64,000 nt of DNA, taken from NCBI GenBank assembly GCA_029706075.1, contig JAINUG010000011.1:9057001-9121000 (forward strand), read 5' to 3'. Position 1 is the first letter of the stretch. Each line of letters begins with the position of its first letter. The position numbers and the translations under genes were made by a program. A model generated the notes under the pieces. That model ran no database searches and was not told the DNA's origin. It saw nothing but the letters and a program-made list of their open reading frames with translations. This stretch comes from Aldrovandia affinis. Taxonomy: Eukaryota > Chordata > Actinopteri > Notacanthiformes > Halosauridae. Below, one piece after another: positions 47,301 through 59,500 of the stretch.

Positions 47301-50300
47301 AATCCTGGTTAATGAAGAATGTCTCCGTCTCTGAAGTGAATCTGTCTGGTTATAATCTATTTCGCCAAGATAGATCATCTAAAGGTGGTGGTGTAGCCAT
47401 ATATGCAAAGGAACATCTCCAATGCTCTATTGCCCTTTCCAAATCTGTCCCAAAACAGTTTGAAATACTGATCCTAAATATCAAACTATCTGGCCGCTCT
47501 TCATTAATCCTCACTGGATGCTATAGGCCTCCGTCTGCTCCTGCTTCCACTCTAACTACACTCAGTTCCCTCCTGGCCCTCTACACCTGAAGTCTGAATT
47601 TGTCCTCTTGGGTGACCTCAACTTGGACATGTTAAAACCACCTGGATTATTGGATGTCATTCTTACTAACAGCCCTCATAAATACAATTCTGGTGTTTTC
47701 TGCAATGACATCCGCAATGGCTGTGCTACAAGGCGCCCCGCCCTAATCTGCCAGAGACGCCAGCTGAAAAATGTCAATGAGAAAGCCTTTCTCCATGACC
47801 TTGTCTTGGTTAAATGGTACAGAATCATTCTAATCCCCACAATAGAGGATGTTTGGTCCCTCTTTGAAGGCAACATCATTAATAATCATGCTCCCCTCAA
47901 GAACCATTTCAGCCCCTTGTTTACTGGTGACTTTGCAGAATTACTACATCACTAAAACTCCAGCTGGCTTAGGGCTTGGCTCCCACAAACACCAGCCGAC
48001 TGGTTGTCCTTCAGGCAGCTGAGGAACAAATGCACTCAGGCTGTAAGAAAAGCTAAAGTCTCTTACTTTAAACACCAATTCTCTCTGAGTGGGTCTGACC
48101 CACAGACATTTTTGAAAAAAGTCAAAGACCTGGAGAATCAACCTCCCGCCTCACAACTGCCCATGGCAATTAACTTTGACAATATCATAGTTAGTGACAA
48201 AACTTGCATGGAAGATCTATTTAATGCACACCTCATTAAATCTGGTCTATTGTTTGACTCTGCCAAACCCCCCTGCTCTTTGAATACTAGGAATTCTGAC
48301 CCATCTCATAGCTACTCCTCTCCGCTTCCCCCTTTACACAGCTTCTCACTTCAATCAGTTTCAGAAGCAGACATACGGAAGGGTTGCAAACTCCTCTCAT
48401 TGGACCGTTAAAAAACCTGCTGGACCAGACAACCTGGACCCACTCTTCCTGAAAGTTGCAGCCCCTTTAATTGCAGCGCCCAACTCATATCTCTTCAGTC
48501 TCTCAATTCATACAGCAGAAATTCCCAGGGCATGGAAGACATCCACTGTTCAAAGGAGGAGATCAAGCAGACCCTAACTGTCATTTCCATTCTGCCTTGT
48601 ATAGTGAAAGTCCTTGAAAAACTTGTCAACAAAAACTGACTAACTTCTTTGATACATACCACATCCTCTCAGGAATGCAATCAGGGTTCCGTTCCAGTCA
48701 CGGCTGTATGACAGCAACACTTAAAGTGCTTAATGATGTCATTAACGCCCTACAGAAGAAAAAAAACTGCACTGCATATTCACAGACCTAGCCTTTGATA
48801 CCGTCAATCACCCCATTCTCTTGTCCAGATTGAGAAATGTTGGCATCAACGAGCAGTCATTGGTTTGGTTCAATAACTATCTTTCAGACAGGATCCAATG
48901 TGAGGGCAGAAAACATAACATCCCAGCCCATTCCGGTCACGAAGGGAGTCCTGCAAGGTTCTATTTTAGCCCCCTCACTTTTTTCCATTTACATCAATAA
49001 TATAGCACAATCAGCTGGCAAATCTCTCATCCATCTTTACGCAGATGATACAGTGCTATATTCTGTTGGACCGTCCCCTGGACTCTAGATAAGCTCCAGC
49101 AAAGCTTCAAGCTTCAAAAAATCTGATCCTGCCTACAAAACCAGGTCCACCAGCTACATCCAACTAGTGACCCCCAAAGTCAGCACTACTGTGGGCCACT
49201 CCTCATTTGAGCATGCTGCAGACTGGACTGGCAAAAAAACATGAGATTGGACAATTTTGTATCAGTTCCTGTTTTTAAATCTCTGATCATGGACATTTTC
49301 ACAGATTCATGCTCCTGCTACAATTGATGCATGAGTACTGTGTCTCGTTTATCTTTAATGCCTGTGTGTTTTAATATACCTGTTTGTCCAATTTTATTAT
49401 GTTTTTGCTGTGTTTGGCCTCTTGATAAATTACCCAATAGACTGCCTGTCATATTTTCCACACAATTTCTGTCCCTCTTAGACATCCCTTGCAATGCTCA
49501 GGATGCAACATTGGTATGTTTCAATCTATAAGGTTATCTTAGGTAAACTACCAATGTAGATCAGCAGAATGTTACGATTCCTGCAATGTGAACATAGTCT
49601 TATATCTACAAATGTTTGCAATTCAGAGTAGGACCTATTGTTCAAACTGAAGCTGGAAAGAAGAGCTTGTTCCATTACGGTCCTTGGTCCTGGAATGAGC
49701 TGCAAGCAAAACTCATTTCACTACACCTGTTTCATATCATAATTACTTATGATTCATGCTGTATGTATCGCGATGATGGATTTTTTGGTGTATTGTAATA
49801 TCGTTTGATGATGGACTTTTTTGTGATGTTATTCGCTTTTATTATGCCGTCTCCTGGGGCTTGTCTCACGAAGCAGGATGAGTGGGTTAGCGAGCTAACT
49901 TTGGGCTTAAGCCTGGGTTTTCAGTCTCACGACTGTGGCTAACATTTATGAATGAAATAAATGTGCGTGCGTTAAATCATGCTGCTGCTCTCCACCCCCA
50001 CCGGTTACGACTCGAGAAAACATGACAGATACGGTACAAAGGGACTATAGTCAGACCATTATCAATTATTTTCTCATTTTTTGACGAATTTACGTTTTAG
50101 ACACAGAACTCTTTCAGCATGTTTCGATTTAATGCAGTTAATCAGAAAACTTGTACTGTGAAATCAATCGTTTCGTTTCTGGTACGCAACTAGAAGATTG
50201 TAGTATTGCAAAATTTCGTTTGCAAAAACAAATATATTTGACAACGTACCAAGGTGCTATTCATCTCAAGCGATGCGCACCACAACACAACCACGTCTAT

Positions 50301-50333
50301 TTTGCTTACTTTAAATGCGTCGTCGGTCGCCAT
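35319..50333 (-). CDS. FabG-like classical short-chain dehydrogenase/reductase (8 coding exons)
   Basis: NAD(P)-dependent oxidoreductase of the classical SDR family; substrate unknown. Coding exons on the minus strand: 50310-50333, 46161-46331, 44833-45011, 44489-44582, 43038-43107, 40589-40625, 36407-36470, 35319-35477. They sum to 798 bp (265 aa plus stop) with consistent phases. The cofactor motif TGASSGIG lies at residues 20-27, NSAG at 98-101, and the catalytic Ser150, Tyr163 and Lys167 (YCMSK) are all present. The C-terminus is GGRHAMCPR. The first exon codes only eight residues (MATDDAFK) before a GTAAGC donor. The protein resembles the fish proteins annotated as 3-oxoacyl-ACP reductase FabG-like (zgc:101858 type); I do not recognise a clear human orthologue. 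No signal peptide or membrane segment is seen. No breaks, so probably functional. Confidence 0.92.
35829..36290 (+). repeat. hAT-like MITE, copy 3
   Basis: Begins CAGTGGTCCTCAAACCTGGT, with TTTTTGTTACAGCCAATCTT and CTCACTGAGTTCACCTGCCA. It lies in SDR intron 7 next to exon 8. Confidence 0.65.
37625..38393 (+). mobile_element. L2 LINE fragment (RT C-terminus)
   Basis: The frame at 37660-38193 encodes [60 protein letters not shown] and [20 protein letters not shown]. It extends further 5' than the other copies of this family. The 3' UTR stops at GTTACAGGTATGGTATGCAG, so the final tail is missing. Confidence 0.85.
38440..38512 (-). repeat. Tc1-type terminal fragment
   Basis: In the minus sense: CTACAGTGCCCTCCAGAATT then ATTGGCACCCTTGGTACAGA, a very common fish Tc1 end. 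A decayed relative lies at 51605-51670. Confidence 0.65.
40285..40385 (-). repeat. SINE head fragment
   Basis: In the minus sense: AATGTGGTATAATGGTTAGG then AACTAGGCTTATAACTTAAA, tRNA-like; same family as 46395-46815. Confidence 0.5.
40830..42475 (+). mobile_element. Tc1 transposon (salmonid-type), interrupted and inactive
   Basis: Left end CAGTGGCTTCGGAAAATATT after TA; the right part ends in ATTATGGGGTATTGTGTGTA and is truncated. Transposase pieces: [17 protein letters not shown] (first Asp) at about 41757, [11 protein letters not shown] (second Asp) at about 42035, [11 protein letters not shown] at about 42130, where the usual catalytic Glu is replaced by Lys. A stop lies after GGSIRL near 41898. 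Foreign Tc1 pieces occupy about 41007-41275. It lies in SDR intron 6. Confidence 0.82.
41007..41275 (+). repeat. Two Tc1 end fragments inside the 40830 element
   Basis: AGTAGACTACGTTTTTATTC (about 41007) matches the MITE at 62267. CACTGCCTGGCCAAAAAAAA (41216) then GTCACCACCTGGATTTAACT matches the left end of the 7520 transposon. Simple TA repeats lie between. Confidence 0.65.
42476..43037 (-). other. SDR intron 6, unassigned part
   Basis: A TA-rich microsatellite (42476-42530), then sequence with no recognised frame or repeat. Confidence 0.45.
43108..44488 (-). other. SDR intron 4
   Basis: Holds a CR1-like 3' end at about 43700-43870. The rest is unassigned apart from a loose duplication around 44085-44130 and 44270-44320 (TTACTAA...CTTTGAGTCCC). 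Confidence 0.5.
43700..43875 (+). mobile_element. CR1-like LINE 3' end
   Basis: Encodes [16 protein letters not shown] followed by the tail ATTGGGCCGAACAGCCTGTT, CTCATTATTCTTATTTCCTT. Same tail as at 63740-63900. Confidence 0.7.
45012..46160 (-). other. SDR intron 2
   Basis: Unassigned except for a MITE at about 45579-45756 and an A-rich tract near 45820. Confidence 0.5.
45579..45756. repeat. Short TIR repeat (GGTTACTCAA)
   Basis: Left end AGGGTTACTCAAATCACGGT; right end GGGCCAGATTGAGTAACC, giving a short imperfect inverted repeat. Confidence 0.5.
46395..46815 (-). repeat. Two tRNA-derived SINEs with L2-type tail
   Basis: In the minus sense each has a GTATAATGGTTATGGGAACT-like head followed by a region ending in the L2-type tail AAGTCGCTCTGGATAAGAGC (inverse at 46460-46500). 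The pair lies head-to-tail in SDR intron 1. Confidence 0.6.
46870..49800 (+). mobile_element. CR1/L2-group LINE with 2A-like motif, endonuclease and RT (dead)
   Basis: The frame at 46871-47590 begins an ORF with a hydrophobic stretch and [10 protein letters not shown], a 2A-like sequence, then the AP-endonuclease domain: [43 protein letters not shown]. Later pieces: LEKLVN (about 48610), the RT core [20 protein letters not shown] and [11 protein letters not shown] (48950-49060), and a C-terminal [13 protein letters not shown] near 49660. Several frameshifts, stops and a deletion after the endonuclease. Sense to the LINE, antisense to the SDR gene, in its intron 1. Confidence 0.82.
49853..49945 (+). 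repeat. Half copy of the GGGGCCTGTCTCACGAAG MITE
   Basis: TGGGGCTTGTCTCACGAAGC then GTGGGTTAGCGAGCTAACTT, matching the arms at 55490-55565 and 56045-56136. Confidence 0.65.
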
Positions 50334-51900
50334 TGCTCTTTGAAAGCTAACCCTACAGTACGTGTGTGTATAGTATAGATCCACCAACAGTACTGCCAAA
50401 TCAGATCCGTCTCAGCGGTAAGTTCATTGAGCAGTGGGAAGTTAACAAGCGACCTTAAAGGAATCGACTTCCGGTTACAAAATAGCGGGGAAAAAATCTA
50501 AATAAAAGCAGTAACTAGTTCTCTTATTTGTGATTTGATTTTAATACTGGACAAAACGAAGGCAATCAGGACATTGTATCACATAATCAACATTTATCGT
50601 AACTGAACAAGTTTACAAGCCAAAATAAATGTAGTCATTACTGCTAATTTTCTGTTACAGCCATAACACTGGTCTTTCTTGCTTGGACTTTGGAAACGGG
50701 TTTTGGCAAATTTTGGGCTACTGAATCCAAATCTGAGCTCAGATTTGCTCTATCACATCAAGTTCTTGTGCTATCTATGCTCCATATTCATGGATTTTAC
50801 AAAAGTTGACCATCCAGTCTGGCAATCTTGGTGGGGATAAAACAGCAAAAGCTTGATTATTCTCACCAAAACTACTTCATTTAGGGCCTTAAAATAATTT
50901 TTACAAATGTTTTAATTAATAAAAACATGTTTTACATAAGTTTGTTTTTTGTGATTTGCAGCTGTTAAGACTCTACCTAATCTGCTGTTAAGACTACCTA
51001 ATCTAAGTTTTACAATTAAATATTGTAATTGAAGTAGGTACCTTTCATTGTAAACATTTTTGCATCTATCGATCTTCTAATGCAACATTATTTTTCAACT
51101 TCGAGTGTAAAATTGCTGTTTTCTCAAAAATAATTATTTTTCATCGTTCAAAAACCTGATGTGATAGGCAAAAACTAATGCCAGATTTGGATTCAGCACC
51201 CACAAGTTAGCTAGAATCCGTTGAAAAACCCCATGCAAGAAAAATAGTGTTGACCAGTGTAATCTGTCAGTTGGTACACATCTTTTTTTCTATTTACACT
51301 AGCTTCACGGATCTCCACTGGATGACGAACGGATTTCACGTGTGTTACCTCTTTGTTATACCCCAGTGAAACAAAAAGTCACATTGCAGTTCCCTAAGAC
51401 TGGGATGAACCGTTATTTCTGTTTGATTTTATTTAAAATATTTTTTAAGGGCGTTAATAATTGTGACATATCTTTTAAGGGAAAAAATATTACCCATTTA
51501 AACAAAATCCTTTTCTTTGAGCAAATGTATTAGTATAAAATAATAGAATTCCCCCATTTCTTTTACCATATAATATAGCTAATTACCTGTATTAATTATT
51601 TATTTACTTACTTAGGCCTTCTTTGCTCATCTTCATCAAGGGTGTTGATCATTTTGCAGGGTCCTGTACATTATGCAGGTTATAGAGTGAAACCAGTTTT
51701 CTGTGACATCCCCAGCTCAAGCTTATTATAAAAGAAATAAGAAATGTTTCTAGAGTAAGGTAATTTTTTGTCTTTAAGTGTTGCTGAGGAATTCAACTGT
51801 CTTCATCTCCTCTAGAGTGGATACTCGTGTGTTAATTTCTTAAGTCTTAAAGTGTGACAAAAAATGGATACACCATAGCTACCATATAAGAAAGCTCCTG
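50334..51900. other. 5' flank of the SDR gene, otherwise unassigned
   Basis: Contains the promoter block at 50465-50508. Further right it is A/T-rich, with a decayed Tc1 end near 51605-51670 and no gene. Confidence 0.45.
50465..50508 (-). promoter_or_regulatory. SDR gene core-promoter block (A/T box + CCGGAAGT)
   Basis: In the transcription sense: CTTTTATTTAGATTTTTTCC, then CCGCTATTTTGTA and ACCGGAAGTCG, about 135 bp before the ATG. Same layout as the other three host promoters. Confidence 0.58.
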
Positions 51901-51904
51901 GTTT

Positions 51905-52170
51905 ACATTTACATTACATTTTAAACATTTAGCAGACACTCTTATCCAGAGCGACTTACAAGATGTGCATTAATACATAGTATGATCAATCATTGTTCGT
52001 GCAAGAGATCAGTGCAGTAATACAGCGATAGACATCATTGTTGGCAGCTGCATACCATACCAGCAAGGAATTGCAGTTGTCCAGACGTGAGATCACCAGG
52101 GCCTGGACCAGGTGTTGTGTGGCCTCTTGGGCTGGGTGATCGCAGCGATGATCGACCCTGGACGAAGCAC
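51905..52170 (-). mobile_element. L2 LINE 3' UTR with internal deletion (minus)
   Basis: Minus-strand tail (TTTAGCAGACACTCTTATCC is its inverse) and UTR. It then jumps to sequence encoding the [15 protein letters not shown]-like region near 52080-52150. Confidence 0.75.
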
Positions 52171-53456
52171 AGCTGGTCGTATCACTTGCTAGCTAACTCT
52201 GTTTGCGGAATGAAGGAATAAACTTGTCACTGGCTAATATGTATAACCTAAATCGAGACAGACGAGAGCAGGGATGTTGCGAGACTTGAGGGGCTGAAAA
52301 AAAGAGCTGAGCCTGGCAAGCGAGGCTAGTGGCCAAGATAAATTAGCTCCGTGAAAAATCGGATCAAAGTCAATATTGGTAAAAATCGATCACAATGTTA
52401 GGTGCCTGACAGGTTGGGAATCACTAAGGTGGATGACAACTTGTATCAGATTCTTAACTATGATAGTCTATCTAAATAGACTTAGTTTGTCACTTCTCCT
52501 CCTCTTCTATCCTGGGCCTCTTTTAAAAAAAGGACGATATCTTCTGCATTGTCAAGCTGAAAATCAAATGAACTGGCGTTATCTTACACTATAATTTTAC
52601 ACGATAAAATAAGCTATCTATGTAGGCTAGCTACAATCTAAAGTTTACAATTATTTGAAATCTCTCAGTCACTTGCCTTTCAGAGACAGCGGGTTGCCGC
52701 GGTGGTGCATCCAAATGAATCAAATTGCCACCTCTACATCACCAAGAACGCCAAATCTGGTAGCACGCGCCATGTAATAAGTATGAAACAGACACTGCAG
52801 CAGATCAAGTCAATTTGTTTAATGAATAAAACCTTTTTTTCACTGCGACAGCCTATTTTCTGTTCATTTTATGCTACCGCCTAGTAGCAGTCGGCGCAGA
52901 CACTGAAGCGGTTAAAGCCTCTGTGTATTAATGCCAGAATTTATTTTAAGCGGTTGAAGAAAACACTTAGGTGGCCCACCTAAGCATTAGATAGGCAGGG
53001 AAAAACCTGGTAATATCCTTCAATGACAAGGTTCTCATAGCAGCAGCTAGTTCTTAATGCTGGAGCCTGCGTTTTAACAAGAACAAAAATAATAATAATT
53101 ACCCTGATTCTGATTTCTCTACACTGGTTACTGGTCTTGGCCTGGGTTGATGTTAAAATACTTCTACTGACCAAGGGAGTACAAAGCTTCAACTGTGCAG
53201 GCCAGGCTAAAATGTTAGCCTGGCTCTTTCAGTGTTAAAAACTTAAATCAATACTTTCCTTTATCCCTATCCCTCTCCTACAAAATACGTCTTGTCAGCC
53301 GCAGTTTCTTTTTGCTTCACAGTCCACCAATTAAACTTGGATAGATATTGTGGTGGAGGAGGACACTTGATGTGTAGTTTGTGCAGGCAGACTGGGTGCC
53401 CGGATTGACTGTAAAAATACCATAGTGAAATACCATGTAATGTAATTGTCATCCTT
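52171..53456. other. 3' flank of PPIL3, unassigned
   Basis: No conserved frame or clear repeat found. Confidence 0.4.
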
Positions 53457-53462
53457 TTTATT
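53457..53462 (-). promoter_or_regulatory. Candidate polyadenylation signal of PPIL3
   Basis: AATAAA on the minus strand, 114 bp after the PPIL3 stop codon, giving a short 3' UTR. Confidence 0.55.
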
Positions 53463-53575
53463 AAAAAAACAAATATATTTCATTTTAAAAATGTCATGCT
53501 TTCTGCCTTACACTGTGTTGTTCGTCTCACTCCGAATGCTGGACTTTCATTGTAGAAGAAAAAAATGTGCCTTCT

Positions 53576-56500
53576 CTATCCAGCAAATGGATTGGCATGC
53601 AGGGTTGTGTCTTTAATGTGGACATCATTCAAGGGCTGAAATGTCTTCTCGTTAACAGGGAGCTTCTCCAATTCATCAAGTGTCTCCAAGCCATCTATAA
53701 TCCTAAAAGGACATTATATATTGATTTATTCATTTCAAAGTTGTACGCAATCACTTTTCATCACAAGTTGTAGCTCTACTCACATACATTACACATTTAA
53801 ATACTAGAATTGTTACTTACTTTCCAAAAACGGTGTACTTCATGTCCAGGTGGGGCTGTTTGCCATAGGTGAAGAAGAACTGGGAGGCGTTAGTGTTGGG
53901 GCCGTTGTTTGCCATAGAAACCACACCTCGAACATTATGCTGTAGTAACACAACATGATACTCAACTGAAAAAATGGCAAATACTTTTCCACAGAAAAAC
54001 ATCAAGGAAAAATAACAAATAGCCTCAATAGCTTCTATCCGGGTAGTCGGTCCCTCCCTACCTTTAAAAGTAATTAAGTCACCCCCCCTCAAAAGTCCCT
54101 GCTTTAAATAACCTGGCCCAACGCAACCTCCGGTTCAGGTGTACCCCGTCATATTTGTACACACAAGATATACAGTGCATTCGAAAAGTATTCAGACCCC
54201 TTCACTTTTCCCACATTTTGTTGTTACAGCCTTATTCTAAAATTGATTAAATGTATCTTTTTTTCTCATCAATGTACACACAATACCCCATAATGACAAC
54301 GCAAAAACAGGTTTTTAGAATTTTTTGCAAATGTATTAAAAATAAAAAACTGAAATATCACATTTACATAAGTATTCAGACCCTTTGCTATAACACTCGA
54401 AATGGAGCTAATATGCATCCTGTTCCCTTTGATCATCCTTGAGATGTGTCTAGAACTTGATTGTAGTCCACCCGTGGCAAATGCAATTGATTGTACATGC
54501 TTTAGAAAGGCACACACCTGTCTATATAAGGTCCCACAGTTCACAGTGCATGTCAGAGTAAAACTCAAGCCATGAAGTCCTAGGAATTCTCTATAGAATT
54601 GTGTTGAGGCATAGATCTGGGGAAGGGTATAAAAATACAAAAAATACAAAAAATATAAAAAAATGATGAAAATACTAGCTCTACATTACAAATTATGCAT
54701 TTAACTTCTTTCCCCCCTATTTTCCAAATTTGACTTATTTTCTTTCTTTCCAGCCAATACATTTTGTAAAGGCATTCAATCTGATTTCAAACAATGTGCG
54801 TGTTGAGTCACCATTTATTTTTCTTGTCATAGAGCATCCTTTAAAAAAGGATAGTTAAATTTTTTTCAGTTTTTCTCCCAATTTTATACCCTCTATTTAT
54901 CTAATTCACCCTCCCCCCTCTCCGTGTGGCGGACAGCTAAATGCCACCCCTGTTTGGGGCTAACAGCCAGGGCCGGTCTGGCAGAGATGGGTTTTGAACC
55001 GCGTCCCTGATAGGCAGCACACACTCGTATCGGACCAGCCAAGATACGGTGCGTTAGACCGCTATGCTATCCGCCGCCCCTTAGAGCATCCTTTAAAGGT
55101 ATACTATGCAATTTGACATCATTGCACGAGACGTAGTGTTAGTAAACACATGACAATGGAAGTGCCTGGTCATTCTTAGGACGATATTCTTGGTCGTTGA
55201 GTTATTTGGACCACCAGTTGGCCGTTCATAACAGATAGTGAGAACAATCTACTATAGATAGACCTGGGGCCTGTCTCACGAAGGGAGTTTAACATAGTCA
55301 GGGTACCTTTGCGTAAGCTGGCTACACAAAGCCTAACAAAGACAATTACGGCTAACCTGTCTCACGACGGTGGTTATCAACTCACTCTGTCAACCCTGGT
55401 TTCTCCGATCAAGCTATGAGCGCGTGCACACAAAAGGGGTGGCATTTGTAACACAGCCAATCGCATGCAACATCAACAAATCCAGAGCACTGTTTCACAA
55501 AGTAGGATTGGTGGGTTAGCGAGCTAACTTTGGGCTTAACCCTGGGTTTTCGGTCTCACGACTGCAGATCCCTTGCGCAATCACTCTTGGAAATCCTATG
55601 AGAATATTACACTGTACTTAATATGCAACTATAAATTGTATTCATTATTGATAACTATATATATATAGAACTGTATGAACTGTATGTTTGCTCAGGTTCT
55701 CCGCATCACCAATGGAATACGTATATGAACCGGTGGCTAGAAAACATAGGGCAATACATACAGTTTGCTGCACAGTGATCGCGTGGTTTCAATGAGTGGC
55801 ATTTGTGACATGCGGCTCTAGAAGCTTGCAAAGATACAATATTCCCTCTGCGGAGAATCTGTATCTCTGATATAAAATAATCAGATTATGCAATTCTCTA
55901 GGATTGGTGAGGCCATTTTCCAGAGAGCTGATTGGTGAGGGGGGGCCTTTTTATAGGATTGGATCCGTTAACCTGAACTTAACATACTCCGGAGCAGGTT
56001 AGGCTCGCAGCATAACTTACCATGGCAATGCAACCCGGTTAAAAGTGAGCCACAGTCGTGAGACCGAAAACTCAGGGTTAAGCCTAAAGTTAGCTCGCTA
56101 ACCCACTAATCCTGCTTCGTGAGACAGGCCCCAGGTGTCCACACTTTCAACAATTAGGCTCCCACTGATTTCACCTGCCAGTCTATAATTTAATCAATTA
56201 AAAAGAAAATCATTACAGGAAATGAGAGCATTATTTGATCTGACTGATTTCACGTTTTCGGATGTGATTATGGGATATTTCAGTGGTGGGCCGTCAGGGC
56301 CTGCAAGGCCTTCTCTGCTGGCCTAAAAAATATCTGAATCACGTGTAAGCACGCATAAAAGACTGATGTTGGGGGGCTGTGAAATTACAGAAAACGCCTC
56401 CTTCCATTGTTTGAGGAGAGGGCGCTGGCTAGTGTAGCATTGATTCTTACAGCTGTGCTGTCTGACCGAACAATAACAAAGCTGCAAGACGGCAGGACCC

Positions 56501-59500
56501 TGGAGATCCTGGATGAATACTGGCTGATCATGGAGGAGATTGCGCCTATGTTGGCAATGTTGAAGTGTGCGACAACTATCATGTCTACGGAAACACAGGT
56601 CTCCATCTCCAACATTTACCCCATCATGTTCAGCCTCCTTAAAACACACCTCCTGAGATCCGAGGATGACAGCCGACGAGTGGGAGAGGTCAAGTCGAAG
56701 GTTCGACAGTCCTTGAGCACACGCATGGGGGTAAGCATGATCATTCCTGTTTATTGAAATATAACCTATTGGCTATTTTCCCCACTCATTTTTACCAATG
56801 AAATTCCAGAACTTTACCATTACTTTTACATAACTTCTTGCCAAATGTCCATGACTATTTCTGCATTATGATGAGTAAAGTCGCCTTAAACTGCTATAAT
56901 AGGCCTAATGTAAACTTGAGATGCAAAAATGTAATTGCGTTAATTAAAATGTTCACTTGCAGGTTGATACGGATGACTTGGTATTCAAACCGTCTCTGAT
57001 CGCCTCCATCCTCGACCGTCGCCATAAACATCTCCGGTTCCTTACACCAATGGAGAGAGCAGCCGCAAAAGAAAAACTACAAGAAATTGTAACAACTCTG
57101 GAGGTGACCACTGATGTGCCCATCACAGATGAGCCTGCCGCTGCCACGACGAGTGGAGATCAGGAAACAGCACTGCCAGCTGCCCTGGGACAGGCGGGAG
57201 CCGAACGCCGCCGCCAGGACAATGCCATGATGTTGCTTCTGGGAGACGATTACAGCCTCCCTCAAGCCAATGACCCCGAAGCCGAGGTGGACAACTATTT
57301 CAGAGACATTCCTCCATCGTTAGATACCAATCCTCTCGACTGGTGGAAAGTTAACGAAACACGGTTCCCGAGGCTGGCAGTATCAGCGAGACGCTACCTG
57401 TGCATTCCCGCGACATCTGTTCCCTCTGAGCGGGTATTCTCAGCCGCCGGTCTCACAGTCAACAGAATGTGCACCAGATTTACTCCACAGTATGTTGACA
57501 TGTTTATATTTTTTTACAAAAATGTGTAGTGGTCGGCTTATGCTGGAAGATAGGCTGTCTAAAACTGTTTTATTTTTGTTAAATCAGTCTATTTATTAAT
57601 TTGTTAAAGGCTAATCAATTTTGTTATATTTTTTAGGGTACATGGAAAGGACAGTTTAATTTTTATAAAATTCACATTTTGTTGTATGTTCAGGCCTAGC
57701 CTATCTAAGTTTTCTTTTTGTTAATTTTGTTAATTTATTAACAAATTAAATTTATAATGTATTACAAAGGCTTGTGTGTGTTGATCTATTTAGTTTATTT
57801 TTGAGGAGAGGGGAAGTGGACAGTTTAATTTGATAATAAAGTTCACATTTCGTTTAGTTTCAGACAGTGTATTTTTTGAAGTTAATGTTTTTAGTGCCAG
57901 AGCGCAGTCTTTCAAATGCAATGTCATCAAGTCTGTATTTGGCTAGACTTAATTTAGACTGTTTCGGTTAATGATTAATGCACATTATAGCCAATCTACT
58001 AGCCTACATGCTCATATATCAAAGACAAACAACGGTCTAAACGAACTGACAAGAAGCAGAAGTGTAGGCTAAGTGTATTCCAAATAGCCTTTAGTTCAAG
58101 CGTGCTACTTTATGCATTAGGCATTTGCGGGGATAGACATATTGACATCTCACTTTCCGCTAATTCAACCTACACCTGAGCAATCAATTTCCCCACTGCC
58201 CTTGTTATAACGTTAGCCTAGTGTTAAAAGTTAAACATTTTAACTTTTTAGGACAATAGCTAAATTTGGGGGACAACAGAGCAGGTGTAACTCCTACCGA
58301 TAGCAGAATCTACGTATGTTGCGCAAGTGGTGATTTTAAAGCCATGTGCTTGCGTTTGACCCATTTGCTTGAGGGAAAATTATAATTATACGCTAGAGGG
58401 AAAATCACTCGGTTAATTTGTTTTGTAAAGTTAATTATTCATAACTATTTAGAGGCTATGATTTCAGCTCCCTTCTTGAGATCTTTGAAAAAGTGGTGTA
58501 GCGCTGCTGTAGCCTTTATCTAGCCGACAATAACGTTACTCTTATCTACGGCTCTAGCCACGTTATTTCCCATACTGCAGCGGATATAACAAAGTCTGCT
58601 GGTGGAGCATGCTTTCAAAGCCATAGGCTTTGGAATGGCCATAGGAATGGCTAGCTAACGTTAGCTGAATAAGAAACTTTGCTGCTTGGCCTTGTGTTTC
58701 AACATTATTTGACAATGGGTGAGTGAAACTGCCCTGACTATGAGAAACTAGCTGCCTCCTCCCAGTGCCAAAGGTCACACTAAGGTAGGAAATTAATGTA
58801 TTTCCCCTTTTCCAAAATGTAAAACATTTTATTAGTCCACTGTAGTGTAAGAGTAGCTTTTATTTGATGTGTGCAACAGGGTATTATAGTGATAGTCCCA
58901 CACTCTGGGAGCTGAATTTCCATTTAGTTTTTGTCGTTTTAGGGCTCTAAACTGGGACTGGTAGATCTCCTCAGGTTGGCAAATGAAAAAGTAGATCTCA
59001 TGTCTAAAAAGGTTGGGCACCCCTGTTGTACATCAAGCATGACTGTGTTGCACATTCGGCCACTGCTGATGTTTGCTTTGTTTGGGATTTTACCTTTGGT
59101 ATTTATGTTCCTGGTTCCATAGTCTAGCGACTAGCAAGTTCCCCCATCTGGCGTGGAGTGTCATTAAACAAACAGACCTCAAGTCGCAGCAAGTATACTG
59201 ACATTTGCTCGCAATGCCATATTCGACAGCAGTTCGGCAGCCTGTGTGAACATGCCAAATTCGACACACCAAATTTGATTTTGTTTTAGGTATACCGAGG
59301 CCTTTAGGTCAAACAAGTGTCTTCTCACTGTTCCTACCCCCCAGCTAAAAACTAAAGGTGATCTGGCCTTCTCAGTGCAGGCTCCTAAACTTTGGAATGC
59401 CTTTCATTTGGTGTTTTAATTTGGTCAACAATTGTAAGTCTCTTAAAAACTTGCTTTAGACTATACTTTTTTTAGACTTGCTTTTAGCTGTGTATAATGT

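Noticed and set aside
54955-55082. tRNA gene
   Set aside because: A- and B-box sequences are present but no cloverleaf, and the unit has a SINE body and tail with other copies in the window.
56323-56649. 108-aa minus-strand frame in the PPIL3 intron
   Set aside because: Antisense to the hAT transposase block that carries the recognisable motifs.
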